From Cryptomeria japonica (Eukaryota > Streptophyta > Pinopsida > Cupressales > Cupressaceae): DNA of 64,000 nt. The stretch spans positions 232,259,303 through 232,323,302 of the forward strand of contig NC_081415.1 of the NCBI RefSeq assembly GCF_030272615.1, read 5' to 3'. The first letter of the stretch is position 1. Every line of letters starts with the position of its first letter. The position numbers and the translations under genes were made by a program. The notes under the pieces were generated by a model. It was not told the DNA's origin. It saw only the letters and a program-made list of their open reading frames with translations, and did not search any database. This document shows positions 1 to 12,211 of this stretch, piece by piece.

Positions 1-1342
1 ACAAACTTGTAGTTCATTATTGAGATATCAAATTCCCTGATATCTTTGGGTCTTTGGGAATTCAAAGTCTAGTGTGTCTGAGAAGTGTGTGTCATGGATG
101 GGAGCCAATGTCACCAGACTTTTACAATATCCAAGTGCATCTTGGATTAAGTTCCGAAGTGGGAATCCAGTAATATTGTCCTTTCCAGCCTTAGGATTAT
201 GATTGAATGTGTTTGATTTCATGCGATAAACAAACAACCATTCTATTTTTCATGTTTTTTAAAGTTTCATATTAAAAACAAAAGTTTCAACACAACACAA
301 TAAAAAAAAAGTTTCATATCAAAGACAAAGTTTTAGAAAAACAAAAAAGAAGAAGTCCAAAATGTGCTTCAAAAACATTGCAAGTTTTCATCCAACATTC
401 AAAAGGGTTCATCAAAAAAAAAACATGGCTTATCAAACAATTGGATACCTTGGTTTCAAAATTCATGTCACTTAGGATTAGGTTTTGCATAGTCCAAACT
501 TAGGTCTTAGGACATCCTCATTGCCTTCCATAATAGTCAATTGCATTATCATTATCCCTTTTGAATCTAGGTTTAAAAATCATTTTTCTAGGTCTTGGTC
601 CTTTATTTCCATTGCATTATCATCATTATACCAAAATTAGGTCATTGCATAGGTTGCATATTCCAAGTCATGGGTCCTCATATAACCTTATTGCATTGGT
701 TTTATCATTGCATTGTCACAAACCCTAGTCTTGTCCTAGCTTGATTTTGCCATATCTGATATTGTATCCCTAGATCATATCACATTCATATGATGTCTTT
801 AGATCTTATCGTTATCATTACCAATTTCCATTTGGTTCTAAAATTAGATTTTTGCCAAGCTTGAAAAATCAAATTTTTAAATCATACCCTAAGGTGTTGC
901 TAGGAAGTCTTAACCTTGTCCAAAATTTGTCCCTTTATCAACATCATCATGTCAAACCTAGCTTAGTATCCAAGCAATAGGTGAGACATTGTCATTTGTC
1001 CTATCATAATTTTTTCCTTTTAATGTCTCAATTTCATTTCAATTTCCCAAGGTTGCATCTTTATGTTTGCATTCCAAAAGTTTGTCCAAATCTTCGAAAA
1101 GTTCAAAAACATAGGCTGCATTTTCATTCCCTAATGTTTCATTTAGTTGCATAATCATTATCAAAGTCCAAAAAAAACATAGATTGCATGATTGTCGTAG
1201 ATTGCATAATCATTTTCTAAGACTTCATTTAGTTTCATATTATTGTCACCAAAAAATTCAAAAGTCCAAAAATATAGATTGCATTCACTTCCACACCATT
1301 GTCACTTCAAAAACTAAAAAAAACAAAAGAATAAGTTGCATT
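1..1342. other. Non-coding left flank, probably 5' leader of gypsy element A
   Basis: No open frame longer than about 70 codons and no recognisable domain. The sequence is T- and A-rich with many scattered ttgcatt/cattatcatt words and A-rich stretches (about 300-440 and 1310-1330). It runs without a visible boundary toward the gag region of element A, so I infer it is that element's long untranslated leader. No copy of the 3' LTR found at about 31,270 was seen here by eye, so the 5' LTR probably lies to the left of the window. Confidence 0.4.
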
Positions 1343-2227
1343 TGTTGGTAAAATGGTATCTCAACCTTACATTTACATGAGGTTACTATTTATAGTAAAA
1401 AAAATTTAGCACGAAATGGTGTGAAATTATCCCCAAAGCTTCTGGTTGGCTGAATGAGCAAGCTGGTAAATTTTTATCGCAAGATCATGGATAGTTTTGA
1501 AGATATTAAAGTTTCTATTTTTGGAGGGTGTGATGAAAGGTTTAAAATTAATTTTGAGGAATTTAGAGGCCCCAAAATGCCCTAAAAAGTGGGCATAAAT
1601 GATGTAGCCATTTATGAGGTGATAGAGCACTTCACAAGCTTTCTGATGCTTCAAACAGTTCACAAGTTATGGCCTCTGAAAGTTTGGACTCCTGAAATAG
1701 GAAATATAAATTGCATCAGACACGTAAATGAGTTATAAAAGGGAGGAACACATGTTCATGTGTATGTTGACACATCATAGGGAATCTAGAATGGAGATAA
1801 GGTCGGCTCTACTTTATTGGGTGGTTTTAACCCATGTTTTTGTAATATTGTTTGACCGTTTCTTGTATTGTATCTCCTATATATGAGGTGCATGAGATAG
1901 ATGTTGTGTGTAAGAGTCTTGTGGCTATTGAGTTGCCTCTAAGTCTCTGATTAGTGGTATTCCTGTGAACATATTTCTCTGCAAGTATATTGTAATCTAT
2001 TTTTTATTGCTGAATAATATATTGAGTTGCTTTTGGAGTGTGGGGTTTTTTGCCCGAAAGGGTTTTCCCCACGTAAATCATAGTGTTGTTGTGTTGTGGT
2101 ATGCAAGATATTTTGTTTATTTCAGTTAAGTTTATGTAATTGTTGTAATGATCTATAAAAAAATTGCATTACCCTCATCCCAAGGTTAGTGTAGGAAGTT
2201 GTTATGCTACTTAACTTCCTTACAACA
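1343..2227 (+). repeat. LTR-like remnant (solo LTR, tentative)
   Basis: Starts tgttggtaaaat and could end ttccttacaaca, giving TG...CA ends. A TATA-like ttataaaaggg lies at about 1733. Near the end is the ggttttttgcccgaaaggg / ttttccccacgtaaatc type motif typical of the R-U5 part of plant copia LTRs. No convincing target-site duplication flanks these ends. An alternative right end at the A-run near 2160, flanked by ttgcatt on both sides, is possible but may be chance, since ttgcatt is common nearby. A similar sequence lies at 54,083-54,720. Confidence 0.4.
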
Positions 2228-2347
2228 TTGTCATCATTTTCGGTTGCATTAGTTGCATAAATCATTCTTAAATTTAAAAAATCCCAAAAATATTGCATAG
2301 TGACATGCCTATTGAAACCAGGTCCAAATCCAAAATCACACGAATCT

Positions 2348-5100
2348 ATGTATCAAGCCATGTTGTTTCCAATGGATAATGTACCAAACACACAAATTCA
2401 ATAATGCCAGACTCAACTGCTTGATTCCAATGTGGGTTCACCAAGCAACACACTACCACAATATGAGATAGTACAATTAGGACCTCCACCATACTATGAA
2501 CCCATATTTGTGCCAATGAAACCAAGGTGTAGAAGTGTTCCACTGACACCATCAGGTAGTGCACCATTTGATTTTAATCAATTGAACCCACAACATGTCA
2601 TTCAACCCCCAACATCATATGGAGAAAAAAATAGTTTACAAGGATTTGGATCAAACCAAGATCTTCAACAAGAAATGGATCCAAGTAACCCATCGGATTC
2701 CTCATAAAATTCAGATGCCTCCAATGATATTGAGATGTTACTTAACAACCCTAAAATGACAAGGAAAATGGATAAATTCTTGAGCAAGGTATTTCAAATG
2801 TATCCCAAGAATTTTATAGATGTGATGGATATTGCTACAACCTCGAATGATAAAACTAATGTTCAAACTCAACACGAGGGAGACAATCTCTCAAGTTTTA
2901 AGCCTCCTCAAAATGAAGTTAACATGCAACAAGAGGCTCCAACTACATTAATTAAGAAATGTGTGTCTAATTCCTTAAGTGTGAATATTCCACCAAAACC
3001 AACATTTGAGGTATTCAATAATCCATTGTATGATACAACGCCATTTCCACAAGATCAAATGGTAATACCAAAAACATCACAACTTCCTCAAGTTTGCTCA
3101 CAATCAGATATGCAAGAACATTTTACGACTGGGATGCCCAATACCACTGATATTCAGACTAATTCAATGATGCAACAAAATGCTTATGTGCACTCAAGTT
3201 CACCATATATGACAACTACTTATGCACAAACGACTCAATCTTTGTCAACAAGCCCATCTATTATGGGTACACATCAAACAAATAAAAATGCACAATTGCA
3301 ACATCAAGTACAACAAAAGGTACCTTAAAATGTGTAAACAAGTAATGTGCAACAACGATATCATACTCAACAACATAGGCTAGTGCCTTTCATGCAACCA
3401 CAAGTGAATACAAACTTGCAACAACAAAAATCATTTGGACATACTTCACAACAAGTTAACACAATTGCGATTCCGCATATAAAAGTGAAACAACCCAAAG
3501 CCCATAAGCATGGATTATTTAAGCCATTTTGATATATACTAGGGCAGAAACAAATGGTGCAAAATCAACAAATTCCAATTCAATGTCAACAACATAAACA
3601 CCAACAATATTATGTGCCTAATTATGCACAACAAGGGCAAACAAGATATTATATGCCCCAACAACAACAACAACATGCAAATGTACATAATCAATCATAG
3701 ACACATTTTCAACAGTCTAAAGGACAATACCAACCTCAAATGCAGATGGTGATCCCATCTCAACAAGCACAACAAAATTCTCAATATCAAAATATTGCAA
3801 TGCCGCAACAAAAAGAGAAATAACAAAATTTATATATGTTAGAAACACCAAAGATGACAATATTAGAACACCAAAACCTGTTTGGAGGTGTTGTGTACCG
3901 ACAAAGAGGACATGCAGGGATGAATGATGAACTTCCAAAGCCCTCACAATCTGATGCATTAGTGCAATAAATTGAGAAGTTGCAACAACAAGTCAACACA
4001 TTACAAACTAAAGGGACAAAGAAACTGTACACACAACAAGATTTGTGTTTGAATTCGTTTGATAAAAGTTTGATTATGCCTCCTTTCCCTAAATATTTTG
4101 AAGCACCAAATTTTAAGAAATATAAGGGAAAGGAAAATCCAAAAGATCATATTTGGGCTTTATGCACAGCATGTACAAAAGTAAATTATGATTATACATA
4201 TCTTATGCATCTCTTCCCATGAAGTCTCATAGGACAAGCCATGGATTAATACTCACACTTACCTGTCAATATAAAATCATGGAATGAATTGGTTGAGAAA
4301 TTTACTTATAATTTCACATTCAATATAGACACTGAGGTAACTATTATATATTTATGCGAAACAAAGCAAAAATTGGGAGATCCTTTGCTCAATTTCTTAC
4401 AACAATGGTGAAGTTTGGTTAGTCAATGCTCTCTTGATATCCTCGAGGAATAACAAGTAAATATATTTATTCAAAATTTGGTACTAGAAATGATATATGA
4501 GCCGAAACTAAAGAATCCAAGTACCATTGAAAAGCTCATAAAAAAGGGATAAACATTGAAAATGCTCTTGTTGCTAAGGTAGTCATTAAGATCAGAAAGG
4601 AAAATAAATATTCAACTAACTCTAGTGACGAAAACAAATTTTGGTCTAGGAATAAGAATGTCACTAATGACAGAGTTGTGGATGCGAGAACGGTGAGCAC
4701 TAATCAAGCAAAGTTTGTTATAAAAGGACCAAGTGATCCAAATATTCAAGCTCCTAAACCGACTCAGCTACCAAATCAAACAAGTAATTTGATCCAACAA
4801 CCACAAAATCATCCAAGCCAACAAAAAATTTAACAACGCATGCCTTTCAGATCAAGAGATGCACCTCCCTAATAGTTCACACCATTGGGAGAGCCTATTG
4901 AATCAATTATGAAACAATTAATCCAGGCCAATTTTATTAAGCTTTTGGATATCAAAGAGGAACCACTAGTAAAAGCACATTGGTAGAATGACAATTAGTA
5001 TCGTGAATATCATTGGTCCAAGGGACACAAGATGACATCATGTTTTCAGTTGAAACATCTTATCTAGGATTTTCTTGATCAAGGTGTCAATTAGGTTAAT
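2348..5100 (+). pseudogene. Element A gag (Gln-rich N-terminal extension plus capsid domain)
   Basis: Structural Gag precursor of a gypsy element, expected to form the cytoplasmic virus-like particle. From the ATG at 2348 one frame reads to 4222, broken only by stop codons. The first ~540 codons are low complexity and rich in Gln, Pro, Thr and Met (QQQ runs at 3370-3700). A capsid-like domain follows (about 4060-4450), with FPKYFEAPNFKKYKGKENP and WNELVEKFTYNF, as in the plant retrotransposon gag family. The C-terminal part (4560-5095) has shifted frame and contains the Tat/Athila-type YHWSKGHKMTSCFQLKHLI segment, a His/Cys zinc-binding-like motif. Multiple stops (for example 2705, 3326, 4220) make it dead. 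The start codon is a guess; the leader lacks other evidence. Confidence 0.7.
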
Positions 5101-5389
5101 TCACCCACCGAAACTTCTAACGTTGATCGTATTATTTTTCAAAACTCCCTTACTTGATCATGACAAGGGAAAAGCCTCCACTTCAAACTCAAACCAAAAA
5201 GGCAACACAAATTACACCAGCACTTCTCATAACTATACATTAATTGTTTTAATGCATTAGACAATAATGTGTCAACCATAAGGATTAAAGACCAAGATCC
5301 CTCATGTGTAGTGGCTACTCATCGATCCAAACTAATATTAAAATAAGCTCCTTCCAATCCTCCTAAACCAACCTCAATGAGTCAGTGTA

Positions 5390-6034
5390 ATCTCCTTGAC
5401 CATCTGGGAAAAACACCTGCACAAATTTTGATCCTTATGTTGTTGAGAGTGTCTCCCATGCATCAAGTTGTCTTAGACAAAGCCCTGACTAAAAGTAACA
5501 TAGATCCTTCCAGGAGCATAGCAATAAATCCTATGATGATGTGTTGATCGCTCATTTAAATGAATGATCATATTTTTTATCAAAGTGGGTCTCGTGATAG
5601 AGAACACTTTGCTACAGGTGTTAGACCTAGACCTTTTGTATAGCATGATTCTTGGCCACCCTTCGATCCATGCAATGAAAGCAGCTCCTTCAAAATATCG
5701 CCAGTGTCTGAAATATCCATACAATGGAACCAAGATAACAATTCTTGGAGATCCCAATCCCTTTCAATTATGTGCTAACCTAAAGAATACTCGAGAACAA
5801 CAAGTACCAATGAACAAAGAAGAACCTTCTCCTAATTATGTGGATCCACAAACATTGTTAGAATCAGTTAAGGGAAAGATGAAGATCCAAGATAAAGGAT
5901 GTGGAGAGCACTCTATCACCCAAACATTCCTTATTGGTAAGCTTCTTGTATCACTAAAATCACATGGGAAACCACGTCCTTTGCACACAAAACCTAAAAT
6001 TATCATCCAATATCAGCCCCCAACACATTTGTAA
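5390..6034 (+). pseudogene. Element A protease region (retropepsin, active site missing)
   Basis: Retropepsin of gypsy elements cuts Gag-Pol. In one frame near 5405-5490 the sequence reads KTPAQI...SPMHQVVLDKAL, the segment that normally precedes the protease in Tat-like elements. From 5564 an open frame carries the end of the protease fold (ILGHPSIHAMKAAPSKY, equivalent to the usual LLGRPWIH stretch) followed by a Lys-rich tail. The catalytic D-S/T-G segment expected between these two parts is not visible in any frame I read; only about 70 bases separate them, so a deletion is likely. Several frameshifts are present. Confidence 0.6.
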
Positions 6035-6045
6035 AGTGGGGTGAA

Positions 6046-6240
6046 TTGAACAAGGAAACTTTGGATCAAGATGTATCAGATTGGCTCTACAAATATGAAA
6101 CAAACACACCACCTTTCCAATTTCTAGTGGAACAATATGGGAAAGGTTTCACCATAATGCAAAAAAAGGGATATGATGGACGTAGTGGTTTGGGGATGAA
6201 CAAGCAAGAAATTTTAGAGCCAATCATACTTGAGATGTGA
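6046..6240 (+). pseudogene. Element A G-patch domain
   Basis: The 64-codon frame contains GKGFTIMQKKGYDGRSGLG followed by MNKQEILEPI, a good match to the glycine-rich G-patch signature (aromatic-x-x-G...G...GLG...). G-patch domains bind RNA or RNA helicases, and in retroelements they occur next to the protease. Here it directly follows the protease remnant. The A frame continues past the stop with LGFVPLQIG-like sequence until element E interrupts at 6285. Confidence 0.6.
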
Positions 6241-6284
6241 CATATAACTTTGGGGTTAGGTTTTGTACCATTACAAATTGGAAC

Positions 6285-7245
6285 TGTTAGAATCAAGGAA
6301 CATTGAGAGGGAGCCTGAATCACTGTTCTACTAGATTTCAAATTCACAAACTTATTCTTTATCCACCGGTTAGCAATGCATAATAGTAAAGAACATAAGC
6401 AAGAAATAAGTAAACCACAGATCCACAACACCGAAGTTTTTATGTGGAAACCCAGAAAGGGAAAAACCACGGTGCAGTTGAAACCCACAATATTCATATA
6501 ATATGGCCAGGAGTATATAAATATTACATAGATGGGGAATGCAATTGCATTCAGGCTTACTTCTTAGAGCTCACTACTCAATTACAATGACTCGGAAGGA
6601 TACAACCTTCAGGGAAGTCTCGTTGACTTACAATTTGATTACAATGAGGAAATATAATTAAATAACTCTAAAATAACATCTAACAATGCAATAATGAGTT
6701 TTGGTTAAGTACAAGATCTCTGACTGTACTCACTCTGCAATATTCTTTGTTTCTATCTCAGTCAGCTACCGGATCACCTCAGAATCAAATGCATACGTGA
6801 AACTACGCTCAATCGCACCAAAATGGATCACCACAACAACAATACTTCAAAAACCAATCACCAATTCAATCTTATATATCTGGTCATATAAAAAATAATC
6901 TCCTCCAAGTTGGCTTCCAGAAATGTAACGTGTAGTCACATGTCGGCTTCAAACTCTAACAAAACATAACACCGGACCAAAACAATTTTCCAAAATGATT
7001 CATCAATGTCAGCCTCATCATTTCCACCTTGAATTTAGTCACCAAAATCACCGCAATCATCAGAAATCTTTGTGGACCAAAACTACACTAGAATAATCTT
7101 GATTTACTGGCTACCGGTTAACCCCTGCTTCCAAATAAGAAGAATTACGACCATCAATTTGAATCTCCGAGAAGAGTTTCCATAAATGACAACCCTAAAC
7201 CAATAATCAAGCATCAAAAATCACCGGATGAGTGTCTTGCCAACA
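6285..7245 (-). repeat. Element E 3' LTR (left copy)
   Basis: On the plus strand it begins tgttagaatcaagg and ends cttgccaaca, 961 bp; on its own strand it starts tgttggcaagac. It closely resembles 12,212-13,167. The U5 part near 6,300 is degenerate relative to the other copy (gagagggagcctgaatc here, a G-tract there). Confidence 0.85.
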
Positions 7246-7259
7246 ATCTCCCCCTTTGG
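7246..7259 (-). promoter_or_regulatory. Element E polypurine tract
   Basis: On the minus strand the sequence is ccaaagggggagat directly before the LTR start tgttggcaag. This is the plus-strand priming site used in reverse transcription. A second, mutated PPT-like copy (gtcaaagtgggagagag on the minus strand) lies at 7388-7408. Confidence 0.8.
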
Positions 7260-7447
7260 CATTGATGGCAACACTCGTGAAAAATGCCCAAGTGTTGAGC
7301 ACTAAACACTAGTTCAAAATAATTAAAAAATCTCTAAGGCTCCCCTTAGACAAAGAATTTAACTCTTCAATACTATACATTTTTCACCATCTCTCTCCCA
7401 CTTTGACAATAATACCAAAGATGGGGTGTTGTCCAAAACAAAGATAC

Positions 7448-10400
7448 TTATAAATACTTGAAGATACCAGCATAAGTAGTCTTCAAATATCCTAGCTGAG
7501 TATCCCACCCACTCTTCAAATTGTCCAAAACTATGATAAATGCACTAAATACAATGACATGAATTTCTAACTCTCTCGGATCAAATGGTATAGGTTGGGT
7601 CATCTCCTTCATACAATCCACCTTATTGCTTAATATGGTGTCCAACGGGGTGGCAATCAGATTCTGGAGTTCACCTATTTTTTTCAAAATTTTCTCCTTA
7701 TCCACTTGAAGGCTTGAGATTTGATCATTTAAGGCTATAATATACCCTTCAGTACTTCTGGTTAGAGTTGCATTAGGGTCAAAGGAATAAGAAATGCAAG
7801 GAATATTTCCCTGGCAAACACCTATCTGCTTATCAATACCTATAGTGAACTTAGGCAAAATTGGGCAAGATTTGTATAATTTTCCGGCTTCTGACAATGT
7901 GTCAGAAATAATCTGCAGTCTCTCATTTAATCTCACTCTATCATCTTCAATCATTTTCTGGAATGTTTTCTTCCTAACATCCTTGAATTTTTCCAAAACT
8001 TTATGTGTAGTTGTCTTGTCCAAAGAATCAAAATTGGTATGTACATTGTTAATCAATCGTAGCAATTTACCGGATGGGTTGTTATTTGAACTAACTATAC
8101 ATTAGGGGCCACCTTCTGCAACACATCTATAAACATCAAAATTAGATTTTTATCTTCAATTTTTTACTTCACCAAATCTTGGTTGGCCTGGGCTTGTACT
8201 GCAGCTACGAGCATAAGATTTTTTTGCAGGTTAAATTTTTCCAAGATCAACAAAATCATCAAGATTAATAAAAATCTAAGGTGAGGTCCCTGTAACCAGA
8301 GGAGTGACAATTGTCGGATCATCTATACCTTTTCCTTTGTCAACCTCAACAACCTTAGCTTATGTTGTCTCAACATCCTTCTTCTCTCCCTTGTGCACTT
8401 TATCTGTTGCACTGGTGTTGCCACTTGGTGTAGTATCAACCTATTGGATTTTAGGGGCTAAAGAGATATCCACCACTAGAGGAGAATCATCAGTCTCAGC
8501 ATTAAGTAGAGTGTTATCCTAGTCTTCCAGATGATCCTTAAACTAAATTTCAACCTTCTAACTTTCAGAAACACTTGGCTTCTCTTCTGGCTAAGATGAC
8601 TTGAGTGCATCCTTGTATAGAGGGTCATTCTAAATTATCTTTTTCAATATATCCTTTATTTCTTTCCTCACCTCCTCCACATTTATGATCATCAACTGTT
8701 AATCTTGTTTTTACTTCTAAATTCCTTCTTATTGGCCTCTTCAATGAATCTCTTGACTTCATCATGAGTAATGCAAGTACAGACATTTACAAGTTCTCTT
8801 TCCTTCATGTCCTTGTCAATCTTACTTGCACTCATTCTTCTTGCATCAATCAAATTATACAAATATTTTGGAATAGTCTTTTATAATTCAATTAATGTTT
8901 TACTAAAATTGTGTAGATATAAGACAACTACTTCTTCAATTTTTCTCTTATCTCTTTCAACAAAATTTTTATAACATGCTCCAAGATTCTTCAAATTGTC
9001 ATTCACTATTATTTCATCTATCAACTGATCTATTGAAATTGGAGGAACAATTGTGTACTTACCTTGTATGTTTCCAAACTCAAGGTCTTTGTTGACTTGA
9101 CTTTTGACTTGTCTACCTCTTTTGGATCTTCTGGTAGGAGCAGGATCAGATTTTGCTTTCTTGGATTGTTGGGATCCACCGGTCTGTGACTTCCTCACCA
9201 CTCTCACAAATTCTCATCTTTTTTGCCTTTCCTGCTTCCTCCTCAGATTCAGTTTCTAAGGCTACTAGAGATACTATAAGATAGGTTCTTTTAGGCTTCT
9301 CCTTTTTCTTCAGTAAACCTTTCCTGGATGGGCTAGATTTTGCAGGTTGGGTTACCGGAGTAGGAACAAACTTAGTCTCTTTCTACGCATGACTTTCCCT
9401 TTCTTTCTTCACCGCTTCCCGGGTGAAACCCATCTGAACAACCACTTCCTCTATCATCTTAATAACTTTTCTTTTCCGGGTAGGAGCATTAAATTGCATG
9501 TGTAGACTAAGGTCATTCTCCTTGAAAGTACTAAATTTCCCTTCCTTGGGATCCACCGGTTGACTGAGAAGATGTTTGGCATATGCCTCAAGTGTAACAG
9601 AGTCAACTTCATACCCCATGGACATGATCCATACTATCCAGGGCCCCACTGCTTCCATTAGACATTGATTCTTATCGACCATGAAACAAATGGTTTGCTC
9701 ATATTTTTTAACAACCTCCTTGGGGATCCTCTCTCTGTTCTTCATTGCAGCTTGGAAGGTTTTGAAATATCCCCAGAGAGAAGATATCCTCATTGTTGCA
9801 TCTCCAACTCCCCATTCTCCTTCTTTGATCTGCATAGCTACCAGTGTATCATAGGCCCATTGGACCTTACCTTTTATACCGGGTATCTCATTTAAGAAGT
9901 ACAAGGCCAAGCAAATAAGAAGTGCACCATATTTGAATGTGTTCTTTTTTTCCTATTTGATCTTCTTCAAATTGCTCAGTAATTCATTTAGGAGGGTAGT
10001 GCATATGTCATACCTTTTATCATCCTCACGAATCTAGTATCCAGAGTAAATAACGCTTCCAGAAATAGAGTTGTACCTGTTGGACTGGTAAACCTTGTAA
10101 CTGACTACCATCGATGCAAACTTCACATCATTCTCTAGGATGTTGTTAATGGTCATTGTCCTGCTATTGAATTTGGATCCTGTGGTGGCTATGACCATTT
10201 CATTTGACACTTTCCTCAGACTGGGCACATCATCAATTTTAGCTAGGCCAATTACGACTCGAATCACCTGCTTGGTGATTTTTTGTGGCTTATCAAGCCA
10301 TATAAACTCACCATGTACCTGACTAAGAATGTACCAGATCCACTCCACCTCATCGAATAATGGAAAATGAATGAATTGCAAGAAACCCTTGTCTTGAAGT

Positions 10401-10679
10401 ACCTTTTATTCCAGTTTGATATTGCCCAAACCATCAACCAAATGCTTGTTATAAAGATCCTACATATCTGTGTTTCCAAGCTCCTTGAGATTGCAGTGAA
10501 TGTAGACCCTAATGTCTTCATTGTGGAGAACACCGTAAGGCACGGATTAAAAAGAACCTTCTTGATCATCCTCAACCGACTTAAAATGCTAGGGTTTGCA
10601 AAAAACTCAAAGCCTGAACAGATAAATACCTTGCTTCACAACCAGGCATTGGAATTCGCTTTGAAGTCGTTGAAATCAT
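7448..10679 (-). pseudogene. Element E ORF2, conserved protein of unknown function
   Basis: I do not recognise the protein. The frame runs from about 10,679 down to the stop at 7448 and is interrupted by frameshifts and stops. Open blocks lie at 10,381-10,034 (HGEFIWLDKPQKITKQVIRV, YKVYQSNRYNS), 9910-9383 (LALYFLNEIPG... about 9930-9880; YFKTFQAAMKNRERIPKEVV), 9207-8881 (Lys/Arg-rich, then PPISIDQLIDEIIV) and 8065-7448 (coiled coil, ending SGWDTQLGYLKTTYAGIFKYL less one residue). The same blocks in the same order occur in element B (18,275-21,452). The N-terminal block reads DIRVYIHCNLKELGN; the equivalent in B is DRAYIHFHIEDLGT. A distant relation to putative plant transposon-protein families is possible but untested. 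Confidence 0.65.
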
Positions 10680-10985
10680 TGTTGAAATTGCCAAGTTTCT
10701 TTTCTCTCTTCTCTTCTCTACTTGCTTGATCACATTGTGACAAATTAAACTTCAAAATGCACTTTTATCCTTTGAAAACCTAATTTTTTACTGGAATAAA
10801 TGTAGCCACTGGTTATCATGATTTTCATGAAATCGCATACCGGGTCACCAAATCTTCTCAAAAACTTCTAGATATCATCTGCACTCATGGTTCAAGCCTT
10901 CTGAAATCTTCTAGAATTGATTGTAGACCACCAAAGAGGGGGTTCTTAGAATCTGCATGAAAAGCTCCCCCTAAGGCATAAAGCC

Positions 10986-12197
10986 CTAGTTACTGGATGA
11001 AGATCCTGCATCGGATTCGGGTGCAGACCCATTGTCATATTTGGATTCATCTTTTCTTACCCACATCTTCTCATGCTTCTCCTTGATCTCTTCTTTTTTC
11101 ACTTTTCCTTTCTGAGCTAAGTTACTCTTGTCTATTGAAGCATTGTTCTTGCTTCTACAATACTTTGCAATGTGATCGATTTTATTGCATGCTCGACAAA
11201 CAACATTATTTTGCTTAGGTCTAAAGTTCATTTGATTTGGTCTCATCCTACACTGATTAGAGATATGTCCAAACATCCCACAAGCATAGCATTTTTTGTT
11301 TTGGAAGTTATTCATTAATGCTCTACACACACTTGACTTGTGACCAAAATTATTGCATATGAAACTGGTAAAGGTAGGAACATTATTCATGTTGTTCATT
11401 CCATTATTCATCCTACTTCTACATCGATTCTTCATATGACAAAAATTATTACAAGTAAAGCATCTACCATTGAATTTATGAGCATTAGGTTGTCTTACTA
11501 AAGGATGCTTGCTCTTCTTTTGATCAGGTTTTGCATTGCCTTGTCCAGATCTGGAGGATTCACCTTTCTCAAATCCAAGTCCTCTCATGTCCTTTCCATG
11601 CCTTTGACTTTCTAGCATCTCATCAAGCCTTGTTGAGCTAGCTTTGAATTTGTCTTTGTATTCATTAGTAGTAGCAAGTTCATCCCTTGAGGTAGAAATT
11701 TGTCTTTCAAGTTCTTGACCATTATTTCTTGATTGTGTCAACTCAAGCTTCAACTGATCATTCTCATAGGTAAACCTGAAGCATTCATATGCTCTTTCCT
11801 TCAATGATTGTGCCAGATTTTCTTCATTTTTCTTCTGATCCTCAATCTCCTTAGTCGGCCTCATCACAATGGATTGCATCTCATTCTTCAAAGCAACATT
11901 TTCTCTCTCAAGCTTGTTAAATTCGTCAACTTTATCCTTATATTCCATGATTTGATCTTCTTTCTCCTTCGGCTTGTCCATTAATTCCTTCCTCTTCTCT
12001 TTAAAGATATTTTCTTGATCCTTGAAGTCATTAATGAAATCATCGGTAGCATTCAGGTTCTTCTTCAAGGTACAAATCTCATTTATAGATGCATCAAGAT
12101 CCTCAAGTGCCACACTTAGTTGTCTCTCAAAATTGGAATCTATTGAATCAATCTTTTGGACCTTCCTCAAGCAGTTAAGCTTCCTTAGAGGAACTAG
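10986..12197 (-). pseudogene. Element E gag: coiled coil plus four CCHC zinc knuckles
   Basis: A 414-codon open frame running through the PBS into gag. After the PBS-encoded NWYQSLVPLRK it has a long Glu/Lys/Leu-rich coiled coil (about residues 25-215), then an array of four CCHC-type knuckles: CFTCNNFCHMKNRC, FICNNFGHKSSVC (first Cys lost), CYACGMFGHISNQC and CRACNKIDHIAKYC (Gly replaced by Asp). It ends GSSSSN, as the B gag does. Zinc knuckles in Gag bind genomic RNA for packaging. The real start is unclear, because no ATG occurs in frame until well inside the coiled coil; the ATG used by element B seems lost. The frame itself is unusually intact for this window. Confidence 0.8.
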
Positions 12198-12209
12198 GCT
12201 CTGATACCA
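12198..12209 (-). promoter_or_regulatory. Element E primer binding site
   Basis: On the minus strand tggtatcagagc, the classical plant LTR PBS complementary to the 3' end of initiator methionine tRNA, lies two bases after the LTR end. It marks the right LTR as the 5' LTR. Confidence 0.9.
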
Positions 12210-12211
12210 AT

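Noticed and set aside
1343-2169. Processed retrocopy with poly(A) and ttgcatt duplications
   Set aside because: ttgcatt is frequent throughout the surrounding leader, and the A-run is only seven bases. The LTR-like reading fits the TATA box and R-U5 motif better.
10367-10729. 120-codon plus-strand frame
   Set aside because: Antisense shadow of the N-terminal block of element E ORF2, which is the strand with homology to element B.
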